Source: Geosiphon pyriformis (lineage: Eukaryota; Glomeromycota; Glomeromycetes; Archaeosporales; Geosiphonaceae). From it: a stretch of 64,000 nucleotides of DNA. Shown piece after piece: positions 35,771-48,257 of this stretch. The stretch spans positions 21,286 through 85,285 of the forward strand of contig JAAOMT010000664.1 in assembly GCA_016748015.1 (NCBI GenBank). The letters are read 5' to 3'. The first letter of the stretch is position 1; each line of letters starts with the position of its first letter. Under the pieces are notes generated by a model that worked only from the letters and a program-made list of their open reading frames with translations, had not been told where the DNA came from and searched no databases. The position numbers and the translations under genes are program-made.

Positions 35771-36782
35771 TGTATGAAATTTATTAACTTGCAAGTTGTA
35801 GAGAGCGAAACAAAATTTTAATACATTTTCATATAACTTCCCAACGAAAAGTTGCAATCACATGATATGGAGATCGTGTCACGCCCTGCGCGCCATTGAC
35901 ATCTCTATCTAGTACTAATTTACAATCCTGGCACCATGAAAAAAAACAGGTTTAAAAATATTGAAACGTTAAATATTTAATTATATTCAAATTAATTCAA
36001 ATATATAATATATGTTTTAAACTTAATCATTAATTGACCAATTATTTTGTTTAATTAATAAGTCAATATTCAAGCATAATGATTAAATATGTGATGTTTC
36101 TAATTGAACATAAATCAACAAATATTAAATGATGTTTTTTTTTTACATTTTGAAAATATTTCAAAAAATAACTTGTTATAATTCTTTCAAAAAAATATTA
36201 ATATTTTTAAAGGAATCAACATTTTTTGTATTAATATATTTTATAAGTTTAAGTTAAAACTAATTTTTTTTTGGTAAAACTAATTTTTTTTAATATAATT
36301 TTATTAAAAAACATTTTTGCATATATTAAAATTATTGTCTTTATAATTAGATATCTTAATAAAATTATAATAATAAAAATAATTTTAAATTTGTAAATTT
36401 TTAAAAATATATTAATATTATAATAATAACATTAATACTTTATTTTAATATTTTTTTAATAAAAATTGTATTTTACTTATTGTTGTAAATTAATATATAT
36501 TTTAACTAATTTGTTTAAATTTGTTTTTTATATCAATAATTAAAAAAAATTGTTATAAATAAATTGAGAAATAATTAACAATCTTAAATACAAATTATAA
36601 TAAATTGAATAAATATTTTTTAAATTGTAAAAATAAATTAATGTTAAATTTGTTTTTTAAATTATTTATTTTACTAATTTATTTTATTATAAACATAAAT
36701 GATATAAAAATTTATTTTTATATAATATTAATAATTATTATATATATATATAATTTGGAAAACTTTTTGTTTCTTTAATTTT
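35771..36782. other. A/T-rich intergenic stretch
   Basis: Contains the promoter side of the ATP synthase subunit e gene (35771-35950, moderately A/T-rich) and then nearly pure A/T to the start of a LINE-type ORF1. No gene is seen. Confidence 0.6.
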
Positions 36783-39700
36783 ATGACCATGACCAAAGCA
36801 AAGAATAAAAAAGCTACACCTAATATCTTTCCTGAGATATCTAATAAAATTTCAACCAGAGGAGCTTTCTCTGTTATAGAAGCAACTAAACAAAACGTTT
36901 TAAAAGCCTTTCCTTGACCCAGTAATTGTGAAAAGCTGCCTTTGGTAGCTGCTGAAGCAACTTTTTCATCTTTGGCTGGTTTTTCACCAGTCAAAATTCC
37001 CTCAAAGAAACACACTTGGATTAGTTTCAGTGTTGCCTCTATTTTAACTAAGAGCCCAAAAGTGTTTAACAATAGACCAGTTAACAAGCTGGTCTTCTCT
37101 TCTCTTGTTTTAACACCTGGTGCTACTAGCACCACCTTTTCAAAAAAAATGGTCAAAAAGACCAAAAGTTCAGAAAAGTAGGAGCAGTTGCTTGCCTTTG
37201 CTATTGTTACACCAAATCCCTTTGTGGTTTCCAATAAGATCTTAAGTGAGATTTCTATAGTATCATCCAACACATTATCCAAGATGAGCCAAGATTAACT
37301 ACTGGCTATGTTGTTAAATATGATGTCTTCTGACAGATTATTGCCAGTTTTAGAAACAAAACAATCATTTCCTATTGGGTCATCTGTTTTTAAGAACTGG
37401 GCTGATCAGATGAAAACTGAATTATCTTTTCCTCTGGTTTTTGGTGCTGCTGCTGATAGTGCTTGGGAAACTATTACTAATTATCAAAGGTTTACTGAGT
37501 AAGTGGCCTCCACTCTGATGCCTGATGCTATTTTTAAGATCAAATTGGCTTATATTAAGACTGTTTTTCAGTCTGTACATGGTTTTTTGGATGCGAAATT
37601 AGTGTCAAAAGACAATGTGAAACTGTTTTGTATAAAGTTTGCTTCTCAAGTATCTTTGGAAGCTGCATTTTTGGTTGAGCTTACAAGCTCTGTATGTTTG
37701 ACCACTCTTAAAATTACCAAGTCCTTGGTAGTTTCTGAGTCTGGTTTTTCTTTTGCTGCTGTTGTACTGCATGATATGCCTTTGGGTGTGTTTGCTGCTG
37801 ACATTAAGACAGCTCTCAGTGTTTTTGGTGTGGTTACTTGTGTTGTGCTGAAGCCTGCCAGTGTTACTCATAAAATATAGGAAGTATATTAGCATATAAA
37901 TTAGCCAATCATAAGTAAACGTAGTAAATGTGGAATTCCAGAATTCCTTTTAGAGGAATTGCAGAATTTTTATAGAAGGAATCGTAGAATTTCAGAATTT
38001 CAGAATTCCTCTCAAAGGAATTGCAGAATTCCAGAAATTCCAGGATTCCTGACATAAAAAATTGAGAAATTGAGGAATCTCAAATATATATATATAGCAG
38101 TAATATCAGAAGTTAAAAAATTAGTCAATAGAACTCAGAGTCAATTGATTTGCAGAGTCAATTAGACTCATAAAATCAATTAGACTTGCAAATCATAATT
38201 ATTAAAATTACAAAAAAAAAACCCCTTTTTAGTTAAGACTTTTCAGTTTAGATTTGATTTAAGCAATCTTTTACATCACAAATAAATAATTATTTACTAT
38301 CTCAATTCATTCTCCACTATCAACATTTCATGTTGATAGTAATTGATACTTAATCACACTAGAACAATAGCTCTTGATTATGACTATTGACGGAATACTA
38401 ACTTGTAATTGCTTTTATTTATTTCTATATCTTCTTTTATTTTCTTTTATTTTCTTTTGTTATTTCTTCGGTTTTACTAAAATTGATTAAGAATTAAGTG
38501 CTAAGATACAGACATTATAGGAATTGGTAAAAGACCTGTGAAACAAGGGTAGAACACTCATAGATTTAAGGATAGCTTACCAGAAGGATTACTGGCCACC
38601 ATACTGAGAAAAAATTTGATGAAACTGCAGTTTTGGGAAGCTACAGATAAAACAATTAATTATATCTCTGTTCATTATACAAAAAATTCCACAACAAAAC
38701 CTTCAGAAAAACCCATCTTCAGAAATTACCAACATTATTATATCAATCAAGTACCAAGTTACAGGTTTATTATTTGATTTGAGACTCCAAATAATCACTT
38801 GTAACACTGGTATTTGGTAGTATGTTGTGGTCTATTTTAAGAATTTGGCTGCTGCCACATTTGCTCTCAATCACTGGTCAGTTTTGGTAAACAAAGATAG
38901 TGTTCGGATTTTTCTCTTTGTGAATTAACAAGAAACAATTGTGTTTTGTGATAGGTTTAAGACCAAGTTGGTTAATCTTTCTCCTGACTGTACTGCCTTT
39001 GAAATCAGTAATATGATTTCTCAAGTTGGTGGTCAGTCTTGTTTTATTTCTCAGTCTCCTAATTCTAGTCATCATTTTCATTTTGCTCTGGTTATGTTTG
39101 GTTCTCAAGCTGATTTGGACCTTGCTGTTGTTAAAACTGGTACACTGAGAAAGTGCTGTATCTGGTAAGAAACTCCTGGTTGTTGGCATTGTTTTTGGTG
39201 TCAAAAAATAAGCCACTTGGCCATGTACTATAAGGTTGCTCCACTTCTCTCTTCTAAAACTTCTAAGATGTTTAAACCACATTCTGTTGGTTTTTTGTCT
39301 TATGCAAAGGCATCTGTTCCCTCTGTTCTTTCTGAATTTCTTTTTTTGGTGGCTTTTGCTCCTTCTGTTGCTGTTGAAGATTCTTTGGTGTTTTCTCAGC
39401 TGGCATCTCTGGAATCTGATTTGGCCAAGCTTTTTGTTTTGGTTGAATCTATTGTTAAGCTTGTTGGCTCTATGGTTAAAGTTTTTGAACAATTTGTTAA
39501 TGGTAATCTGGTTTCAAGTTCAGCTCTTGGCCTTAGAGTCAACAAGGTTTTGGTTTACATGAATACTTTTAGCAAAGCTGTTGGTAAGTTGGAGTGAGAA
39601 GTAGTCGCTTTGAAAACAAAATATGGTTTTGAGAACATTAATATGTCTGGCCTTCATGTTAGTTTGTCATCTTTTGATAATAATATGTTTTTTAATTTGA

Positions 39701-39852
39701 TGTCTTTTTGGAAACATGAACCTGCTGCTATAAAGGCTGATGCCTTTAAGACAGCTGAGTGGTTGGTTGGATTAGTTAATAATAGTACTATATTATTTGA
39801 GATTATTCAAAGAATATTTTCTTTGAATAAGTTTTTTTTTGATACATTAATA
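36783..39852 (+). pseudogene. Retroelement ORF1-like nucleic-acid-binding protein, broken
   Basis: In-frame TGA, TAG and TAA appear in the first 250 codons (after KAFP, SEK, SQD and FTE). The longest open pieces are 37503-37880, which matches the RRM-like region before the knuckle, and 39217-39597. The protein would bind element RNA in the retrotransposition particle. The mixed stop types mark ordinary decay, unlike the TGA-only frames at 29-32.6 kb. Confidence 0.6.
37862..38806 (+). repeat. Solo LTR, opposite orientation to the full LTR element's flanks
   Basis: It starts TGTTACTCATAAAATATA and ends AATCACTTGTAACA. It corresponds along its whole length to the reverse complement of the 887-bp LTRs at 43788 and 53972, including the repeated GAATTCC-type block (about 37930-38050), though clearly diverged. 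No internal sequence follows, so it is a solo LTR. A matching target duplication is not obvious (CCAG before, CTGG after). Confidence 0.75.
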
Positions 39853-39990
39853 TAGTATAGTCTAAACTGGCTTAAGTAGCTAATTACATGTAATAAGTGT
39901 GTAAATTATATTTAGCCCTAAATTTTTTAGTTTGATCCTAATTTCTAAATAATGGTTGGGCCATACTCATTAAACTCATAATAAAAAAAA

Positions 39991-40500
39991 ATATATATAA
40001 TTTGATTAAAAATTAAAATATTAATAATAAGTTCTTTAAATAAATTTATTTAATACAATTTATTTATTGATTTATTAATTGTATTTTATTTTAATATTTA
40101 AAATAAACTTAAAAAATACTATTAATAATTAAATTTTGGTTATTGTTTTATGTTTAAAAATTTTTTTAAGTCTTAATTAAATCTAAATATATAAAATTAA
40201 GAATTTTAATTATTTTTAATTATTTTGCAATGTTTAATTAAAAGTAAAAAACATTGAAACAAAAAAATATTTAAGTATATCTTATTTAATTTTTGATAAT
40301 ATATAATTAATTATTAATTAATCACAAAAACTTATTGTTTAACAATAATTAAAAAAAATTTTACAATTATTTAATTAATAATTTTTCTCTTGTTGATCCT
40401 CTGGCCATGATGAGAATGAAGAATAATTTTGAAGTTTTAGCTTTTTTTTTTTTTTCTCCCTATTACTTTAGTTATTTCTTCAAACATACTTAATTTTGTC
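39991..40500. other. A/T-rich spacer and LINE 5' leader
   Basis: The first 390 bp are nearly pure A/T. From about 40384 the composition changes and a poly-T run (about 40440-40456) precedes the ORF1 start at 40501. This short segment is probably the 5' end of the second LINE. Confidence 0.5.
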
Positions 40501-42462
40501 ATGATGGAACTGGTGAATGTGGTTGCTGGTGTTTCTGGCTCTAGTTTGACTGGTTTAGAGACCTGTCTGAGTGTCAAGAAAAAATGTGTAGACAACATTT
40601 ACTTTCATGGTGCATCTTACAAAAAGCCTAAGAAGTCTGTTGTTAGTGGTATTGTTGACACATCTGCTGGTCTATTAAACTTGGTGAATATTGGTGGCAA
40701 CAATGGCAAATCTGTGGTGTTCTGAGGAAGTGAAGTGGGCAGCATTAAAAGTAGTATTAGTGGTCTTTCTGATTTGGAGAATATGAAGAATGTGGTTGCA
40801 GAAAAAACAAATTATGCAGATTTAGATAATTCTGTTGGTGATGAGAACATGAGCAATACTACTTTAAAAAAAACTCGGACTTAAACTTATGTGTTAGGCC
40901 ATCTACTGAAAGCTCCTTTATTTGACAATATAAGTAACAATGACAATGTTTTAGAGCTTCTTTCTCTTAAGTTTAAGGGTTCTAATTAGCTGCCATATGT
41001 CAAGTTATGTGGTCTGGATAAGAGAAGCTTCGAGTCAATAAAATCATTTATATTAGATATTGAGCTTTTGGCTATTTCAGGAAAATTTGTTAGTGACAAA
41101 TTGATTTTTATAAAAAAAATTTTTTATTGAATTGATGGTTTTGGAAGAGTCTCTGCTCTTTCAAAATTCCCAGAGATTATCAGATCATCATTGACTTCAG
41201 AATTGAGCTTGAATAAGACTAGAAAAATGGCAATCTGTGAAAAAATTTTGGTAAACAATAATGTTAGAAAGCCGAGCAGTCATTCAAATCAGAAAATAAT
41301 TGTCAAGGAGATTTCTGTTGATCTTCTCAAATTGGCTATTGTGGCGGTGTTTTCCAAATTTGGTGAAATTGTTTTAGTTAAGTTATAGTTAGTAGGTCTT
41401 TGGCAGAAGGCCTTGATTGAGTTTAGGTCTGCTGAGGTTGCCAATTTGGTTGCTTCTATGTGGTCTGTTTTGGTAAAAAAGAATTCTGTATGTATGACTT
41501 TAGCTATTAACAATAAAGTATTATGGATTTTAAGGGACATGTACTGTGCTTTGTTGTATACTCTTCCAGTTAGCACAACTGTATATGATTTGTCTGAGTT
41601 GTTGGCATCTTATGATAAGAAAACATGTTTCATTGGTTACAATCTAAATTCATATGTGTAAGATAGGTGTGTTATTGTTTGTTTTAAGGACAAAGTGTCT
41701 AAATTGGCTACTATTGGTTCAGTTCCAGTATTTAAGGGCATAAGTTTACAGTGGGCTGGTCTTTCTCTGACCTTTTATATTTGATGCAAACAGTTTGGTC
41801 ATATTACTGTTAATTGTTTGGTGGGTGAGAATTTTGTTGGTCATAAAAAGTGAGTGATATCTGCTCAGGATCAGATTTGTCTGGCTAGTATTTATAAAAA
41901 AAAACAGGCTCCTATTGCCCATTCAGTTTTTTTTGGTGGTAAAACGTGGGCTTAAGTTGCTAGTGACTTTTTTTTGTGTGTGACTTCTTTGGTTGCTTCT
42001 GGTTTTAGGATGCTTTTTGATAGGGAATCTTCTCCAATGGATTCTTTGCCTCCTGTTTTTGCTGGTTTGAGTGATTGTTTAGCATCTTTGGAATGCTTTT
42101 TGGAACTTTTGGCAGACCAGGTCTCTGATATAGTGAAGAAATTGAGTTTTGTTGAAATAATACCTTTGGCACATCCCTCTTGAGAGTTTTCTGTGGATAC
42201 TTTTGTGGTGGCTAATAAAAGTCTGAACTTAGATATGGCATTGAATGGTGCATTGTTGCCTTCTGTTCTTTTTTTTTTGGTTGTAAATAATTTTGTCACT
42301 GGTTTTAGCTTGAATAGCTTGAAAGTACTAACCACTAAGGTGAGTGGTTTGGAATCAAAAATAGTGGCTTTGGAGGTGTTAGTTAGGTCTGTTTTGGATA
42401 GATTGGATTGTTTGTGCTCTGGCCTGGGTTTGCTGGCTCTCTTTATCTCTTTTTCTCAATAA
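40501..42462 (+). pseudogene. LINE ORF1, zinc-knuckle protein, with many stops
   Basis: Starts MMELVNVVAGVSGSSLTGLE. About ten stops occur, of all three kinds. Recognisable parts are an RRM-like region (KIIVKEISVDLLKLAIVAVF, then FGEIVLVKL) and a second one (VLWILRDMYCALLYTL), a broken knuckle (CKQFGHITVNC) and a leucine-rich helical C-terminus. It would bind LINE RNA. Most stops sit where CGA, CAA, CAG or TGG would be expected, fitting C-to-T change on one or the other strand. Confidence 0.6.
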
Positions 42463-42486
42463 GTGACCTAGTATAGAAGTTTGCTA

Positions 42487-43787
42487 TGTGTAATGTTTGA
42501 AATATTAATGTCTCTGCCAAGCAGGAAGATGTTGTTTAATGGCATAAAAATTCTGAGAATGTGGTTTCAATTGTTATGGAGACAAAGTTAAGATCTAGCA
42601 TTAAGTTGTGGATCAAGAATAAGTTTGAAGGAGTGTGAGTTTTTACTTTTGGTCTGGATGTGTGTTTTGCTGGCACTGGTGTTGCTATTATCATGAACAA
42701 TTTCTTGGCTTGTCATGTAGCTAAAGTGGAAGAGGTTCCTGGTTGGGTTATTGTGATATGTCTTTTGTTTAAAGGCAAGCTGTTAGTTGTGATTATTGGT
42801 TTGTATGCTGGTGCTTTTTTTGCTGTTTGGTTTGGACAAGTGTTGGTGATCAACTCTATTATTGTAAAGGTTGTTAACTCCAGCACTTTTGTGGTTTTGG
42901 ATGAAAATTTCAATGAAAATAGACTGGGTAAGAGTGCAAGTTTTAAGTTTGGTCAATTCCTTTAATGGACATTCATTGGCAAAGGTCTCTACTTGGGGTA
43001 ATTTATGGAGTGCTGAGAAGACTTTGAATTATATCTTTGTCAGTGAGAACTTGTTGTCAGCAGTTGCTGGTCATGGTGTTGGCTCTGTTTCTGCATTTTT
43101 TGACACTAATCACAAGGCTGTTATGATGTCAATTGAATTGGGTGGGCTCCTAGATGTTTGTTTGAATAGCTTGTGTAAGCAGGCTAATAAGAATCATTGA
43201 AAGTTTAAAATCAAAGATGCTGATAATGCCAAATGGTTATGCTTTAAAGAGTGCTCTTCTGCCAAATTTTCGGCTGTGGCCTTGAAGTTTTCAAGTATTC
43301 AGGCTTGTGTTAATATACATGATATGTGAGTGCTATTAGAGAGGTTAATGGTTAAGTTAGCAGATGAAATATTTTTAAGACATTGGTTTAGCAAATTTCA
43401 GTGTTTTAAAAACAAGCTTTTTTCTAAGTTTTTTGGATTGGAGCTATTAGTTGCCAAATTGGTCAAGAAGTTGGGTCTGGGTAATAAGTGGAAAGTTAAT
43501 TGGCTCATCAATATATGGTCTAAGTTGAATGATAATAAAGCTATTGTAATTGCCAATATAATTTGGGATGGATTGGAAGCTTCAAATGTTCTTAGGCAGT
43601 TATTATTGTTTCACAAGGAATACAAAAAGTCCAAGATGTATAAATCAAAGATGACTGAAGAACTTTCTATTCAGGCAGTCATTAAGAAGTGTATGGAAAA
43701 GTTTTGTTCTAACAAAAGTAGTATAATTAGGAGTGTTTTAGATTATCTTTTTTACAAAGTAGTTTTTGATCATTTGGTTGTAGATGG
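42487..43787 (+). pseudogene. LINE ORF2 N-terminal part: endonuclease, broken
   Basis: Endonuclease/exonuclease/phosphatase-fold marks appear in order: NINVSAKQEDVV, METKL (catalytic Glu), ENFNENR (position of the usual DFN motif, with Asp changed to Asn), and FDTNHKAV (the late Asp-His pair). Several stops break it. It ends at the TSD of the inserted LTR element. The protein would nick target DNA for target-primed reverse transcription. Confidence 0.62.
43784..43787 (+). repeat. 4-bp target-site duplicate, left
   Basis: ATGG directly precedes the left LTR; the same ATGG follows the right LTR at 54859-54862. Confidence 0.7.
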
Positions 43788-44674
43788 TGTTACAGGTGAT
43801 TATTTCTGTTGTTGAATTGAATAACAACCCATAACTTGGTGCTCAAAAGCTACTTTCGTGGATGATGTGCGGAAGGTAGGGTATCTGAAGGTTTTGGTTA
43901 ATCTGAAGGTTTTGTTGTGAAGTTTTTTGTATAATGGACAGAGATTCAATAAGGTTGATAGTGGTTGTATCTTCAAGTGGTTTTCCCAATTTTTTTCTCA
44001 GCGTGGTGGCCAAATTTAGTCTGGCAGTCATGCTCTTCTGGTAAGCTATCCAATAATATATATAAAATCCTACCCTTATTTCTGGGTCTTTTACCAGGCT
44101 ATTCTTGATGTTAATAACTCAGTGCTTAATCTTTTAATCAATTAGTATACAACAACAAAATCAAAATAAAATAAAGAAAAAAATTAAAAAAAAATAAAGA
44201 AAGCAAAGAAATAAGCCAAGGCAATTTGCAGATTAGTATCTCATTAATAGCTGTGATCAAAAGCTATTGTTCCAGCGTGGTTAAGTATCAATTACTATCA
44301 ACATGAAGGGTTGATAGTGGGGAGTGGATTGAGATATGAAATAATTATTTATTTGATGATTGCATTTTTAGGCTAAGGATTTTTGTGGTATTGATTCTGT
44401 CTTTTCTGCTTCTAATACTACTGCTATATATACATAATTGAGATTCTTCAATTCCTCGATTCTTCACAATAGGAATCCTGGAATTTCTGGAATCCTGCAA
44501 TTCCTTTGAGAGAAATCCTGGAATTCTGGAATCCTGCAATTCCTCGTTGGGAATCCTGAAATTCCTGGAATCCTGCAATTCCTGAAAGGAATCCTGGAAT
44601 TCTACATTTACTACACTTGCTTCTGATTGGCTAATAATTATGCTAATATATTTCTTATATTTCTATGAGTAACA
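43788..44674 (-). repeat. 3' LTR (887 bp)
   Basis: On the plus strand it starts TGTTACAGGTGATTATTT and ends ATGAGTAACA. It holds a block of imperfect GGAATCCTGGAATT-type repeats near 44450-44600, also present in the other LTR and in the solo LTR. Confidence 0.88.
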
Positions 44675-44689
44675 TTATTCCCTTCTTTT

Positions 44690-45770
44690 AATATTGAGCT
44701 CCATCGAAATCTAACTCATGTAATTTCCTCTCTTGAAGTATTTCCTGGATTTCATTTTTGAGAATTACTTGTGTTATTTGGGTCTGTACTTCTTCAAATT
44801 GAGCATTGGTGATTTTTCCCAATTGATTACTGATAACCCTATCCATTGCTTTATTGAGCAATATTTCTGGTTTATCTTGAAATGCTGTGTGTATTCGGTA
44901 TATAGCTCAGGCTTGTGTGGATAAGTTGTTCTTTCCCACAAAATATTCTAATTGTTGTAGTATTCTTTTGTCGAATAATTGCTTTGTTTTATCCGTATAT
45001 AGATTCTGAATATTTACGTATTGTTCCAAGTAAAAATAACAATAGTTTCGTGGAAATTGTTGTATCTACCAATTCCAAGTTTCTTTAGTCAACTCTTGAT
45101 ATAGTGACTCTTTTGTCGATTTTTTTATTGTTAATTTTACTTTCGCCATAATTTTGTCCACAGTATTTTCAGTTTTCTTCTGTATTCTGAGTTGAAATAT
45201 CTTTCTAGTATCTTGATATCAAATGGTTTGTTGATTGATTGTAATCTCCATTTCCTGGTGTTGGATTAATTGAAAGAGTTGTTGTGCTAGTGAGTGAATG
45301 TTGTCTGTAACTTCCATTTTTCTGATATTTCCTGTCACATTTACCATGTCTTTATATATTCTTTTGATAGATCAATTTAATGTGTTGTTGTCGATAATAA
45401 TAATTGGTTCCAGATCTCATGGAATCTTATCTGGTTGGACTAGTATTCTCTGTACTCCTAATTGTGGAATATTGCTGGTAGATAATAGTGTGATGTTGTG
45501 ATATGGTTTCAGTCAATCTCCATGTGCTGCTTTGATTAAAATTTTGTTATCCAATCTTAATTTGTAAGCTCTATTTCCTAGAATTTCTTCTATGTGAAAT
45601 GGTTTGTCCCATTTGGGGTCAAATTTTCCACTCCATTGTTTTTCTGCTTTGGTACGATGTAGTAATACTTTGTTTCCGATCTTGAATTCAACTGGTTTGT
45701 CTGGTAGTTGACTATCATGTCTTTCTTTCTGTGTTTCTTGTAACTTTTGGATATTATTAGCTGCTCTTCT
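44690..45770 (-). pseudogene. 3' extension of pol: post-integrase region and a helical domain
   Basis: Right after the integrase core the minus strand reads VEFKIGNKVLLHRTKAEKQW and KPFHIEEILGNRAYKLRL, the GPY/F-like region usual behind gypsy integrases. Further on, to about 44690, is a long helical, charged stretch (KLTIKKSTKESLYQEL, LGKITNAQFEEVQTQI) that I cannot assign. Several stops interrupt it. The extra roughly 250 residues are unusual for gypsy pol and may be family-specific. Confidence 0.5.
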
Positions 45771-46600
45771 TTATTTGTTTTCCAACGTTTCTATTAGGTC
45801 ATATGTTCTTTTCAGCAATGTTTTTTGAAAGTTTTCCTCTGTTATTGGTTTAGCTGGATATGTATTAATTTCTCTTTCTACTGGTAACGTTGCTATTCTT
45901 CCATATACTAATTTAAATGGTGTTGCTTGTGTAGTATCCTGTTTCATTGTCCAATAAGCAAATAGTACTAATAGTATAAACAAATCCCAATTGTTCTGGT
46001 TTTCTTGGCTGAGCTTGGCTATTGCTTTACACAATATTCTGTTGAATCTTTCTACTAATCCGTTGGTTTATGGATGGTATGGTGATGATAATGGTCTCTT
46101 GATTCCAAATCTTTGGCTCAATTCTGTTAATGTTCTGTTCACAAAATGAGTTCCTTGGTCTGATAATAATTCTTTTGGACATCCATGTCGACAAATCAAA
46201 TCCTGATAAACAAATTCGGCAACGGATTCTGCATCCGCTCTTTGAATTGCTTTTGCCTCTGGCCATTTAGTGAGATAGTCCATAGCTACTGCTATGTATC
46301 TGTTTTCTCTGCTGGTGATTGTTAATGGTCCAACTAAATCAATTCCTATATGGTCAAATAGTTGTCCCACTTTGATTGGTCTTAATGGTTCACTGGATCT
46401 TGTTCCTCTTTTTTGCTGACAAGCATCACAATTTTGAACATATTGAATGATGTCTGGGTACATTAATGGCCAATAGTATCTTTTTCTAGTTCTTTCCATG
46501 ATTGCTTTTTTGTGAAAATGTCCTGCTGTTGGATTTGAGTACATGTTGAATAATATTGTTTCTTTTTCTGGCTCCGTAATTACTCTGGTTGGTTGATCTG
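45771..46600 (-). pseudogene. Integrase domain of the LTR element
   Basis: Zinc-binding HHCC part (GHFHKKAIMERTRKRYYW, then CDACQQ) followed by the DDE core: GIDLVGPLT (first Asp), LLSDQGTHFVN (second Asp) and GLVERFNRILCKA (Glu). One stop (TAA) falls between YHP and TNG, where Gln is usual. The catalytic triad itself is intact. The enzyme would insert the cDNA into host DNA. Confidence 0.75.
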
Positions 46601-46913
46601 GATCCCTTCTATTTTTCCGATAAAGTATATTTTGGTGAGTGATAAAATATTTTGATTGTTGTTTGATACTCCTTTATTCCATATGAGATAAATTCTTCTT
46701 GAACTGTTAAGTGTTTAGATAATGTTGCAATTGTTGATATTTTTGTATGTTTATTTTTTGTTGTATTTTTCCGTTGGTATTGTTCTGGTTTTATTATATT
46801 TTTGGGTTAAAATGTTCTTAGATTTGTCTTATTTGCGATAAACCATCAGCATTTCCATTGTCTTTTCCCTTTTTGTAATGTATAGTATAATTGTATGGTG
46901 CGAGTGCCATTTT

Positions 46914-47570
46914 CTATCTTGACTGTCTTCTATCTCCAAATTCTTGTTTTTGGAGTGATGTTAATCCCTTGTGGTCTGTGTATACTTCAAACTTCTGGCT
47001 CAAGTATTCTTTCCATTTCATGATGGCCCAGTATATTGCTAAGTGTTCTTGTTCCGGTGTTCCATAGTTCTTTTTGGCTGGTGTTAAACCTCTGCTGGCA
47101 TATGCTATTGGATGTTCTCTGCCATCCAGTCCTTTCTGAGATAATACTGCTCCCAATGCTTGGCCAGATACATTGGTGGTGATGATGAATGGTTTGCTGT
47201 AATCTGGATAGATCAGCACTGGAGCTTGGATGAGCTTTTTTCTCAAAATATCAAAAGCTTCTTGTTGACTTTCTGTCCATTCATATTTCACATTTTTGTT
47301 TTGCAGTTGATTGAGTGGCTGTGCTATCTTGGAAAAGTTCTTGATAAAACAACAATAGTAACTGGCAAATCCCAAGAATGATTTCAGTTCTGTTATATTG
47401 GTCGGCACTGAAAAGTTCTTTACTATCTCTATTTTCTTTGGATCCATTTTGATGCCATCTTTGCTAACTATGTGTCCCAAAAATTTGAGTTCTGTCTTGC
47501 CAAAGAAGCACTTTGTCACATTTAACTTTAGTTCTGCTCTTCTTAGTCTTTCGAACACTTATTGAAGATG
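46914..47570 (-). pseudogene. RNase H domain of the LTR element
   Basis: Starts with the RT connection (FLGHIVSKDGIKMDPKKIE, FLGFASYYCCFIKNFS) and continues into RNase H (PFIITTNVSGQALGAVLSQ ... EQEHLAIYWAI ... EVYTDHKGL). The first catalytic Asp of the usual TTDASG is Asn here, which would kill activity. It would degrade the RNA strand during reverse transcription. Confidence 0.72.
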
Positions 47571-48245
47571 ATGAAGATGATCATTAAATGTCTTTAAGAA
47601 TACATTGGTGTCGTCTAAGTATACAACTACTGATTTCTACAATAAGTCATTATAAACAATTTCCATTAACCATTGGAAAGTTGCTGGGGCATTGGTTAAG
47701 CCGAATGACATCACTTCAAATTCGAAATTTCCTTCTCTAGTAGTAAATGTCATCTTCTCTTTGTTAGCTGAATTCATGGCTACTTGCCAGTAACCACTCT
47801 CCAAATTTAATGTAGAGAACCATTTGTTCCCACCAAAAGCATCGAATAGTTCCTGTATTCGTGGAGTTGGATAACTGTCTCCACGAGTTATACCATTGAG
47901 TTTCCTGTAGTCTACACAAAACCAGATTTTTCCATTTTTTTTTTGGACAAGTACCACTGGTGACGACCATAGACTTATTAATGGTTAAATTAGCCCATTG
48001 TCAAGCATTCTGTTTATTTTTTGACAAATAATCTCGTGGCTGGCTGGCGGTACTTTGTATGCTCTTTGTTTGATTGGCATTGCATCTCCAGTCTTGATCT
48101 GATGCTGGATGATGTCAGTTTGGCCAAACTCATTTTCGCTGGCAAAGATATCATTGAAATTGTTGAGTAACATTTTGAGCTGCATACATTGGAATGGATC
48201 TAAGTTTCCCATGTTCATTTGTTCCAATTGTTCTGGTTGGAACAA
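47571..48245 (-). pseudogene. Reverse transcriptase domain of the LTR element
   Basis: Motifs in order: FCVDYRKLNGITRGDSYPTP, WFSTLNLESGYWQVAM (motif A, with the catalytic Asp of the usual TLDLxSGYWQ changed to Asn), FGLTNAPATFQWLM and VYLDD (motif C, intact). Stops occur at 47637 and near 47560. It would copy element RNA into DNA in the cytoplasmic particle. Confidence 0.75.
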
Positions 48246-48257
48246 ATAACATTTGTC

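Larger units (their letters stand above)
36783..39990 (+). mobile_element. LINE-type ORF1 element remnant with a LINE-like 3' tail
   Basis: A decayed frame begins MTMTKAKNKK at 36783 and continues, with stops of all three kinds, to about 39852. A solo LTR (37862-38806) splits it; reading resumes as YVVVYFKNLAAATFAL with the same protein type. A degraded zinc knuckle (CFWCQKISHLAMYY, last Cys changed) and a helical C-terminal part (LASLESDLAKLFVLVES) follow. No endonuclease or reverse transcriptase is present. The 3' tail (TGGTTGGGC ... ACTCATTAAA ... A-run, to about 39990) resembles the tail of the full LINE ending at 58340. It may be a non-autonomous ORF1-only element moved in trans, or an internal deletion product. 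Confidence 0.6.

Noticed and set aside
36728-37282. 184-residue minus-strand frame over the LINE ORF1
   Set aside because: It is the antisense of a recognisable plus-strand ORF1; its low stop number comes from skewed base use.
38878-39492. 204-residue minus-strand frame
   Set aside because: Antisense shadow of the ORF1 zinc-knuckle region.
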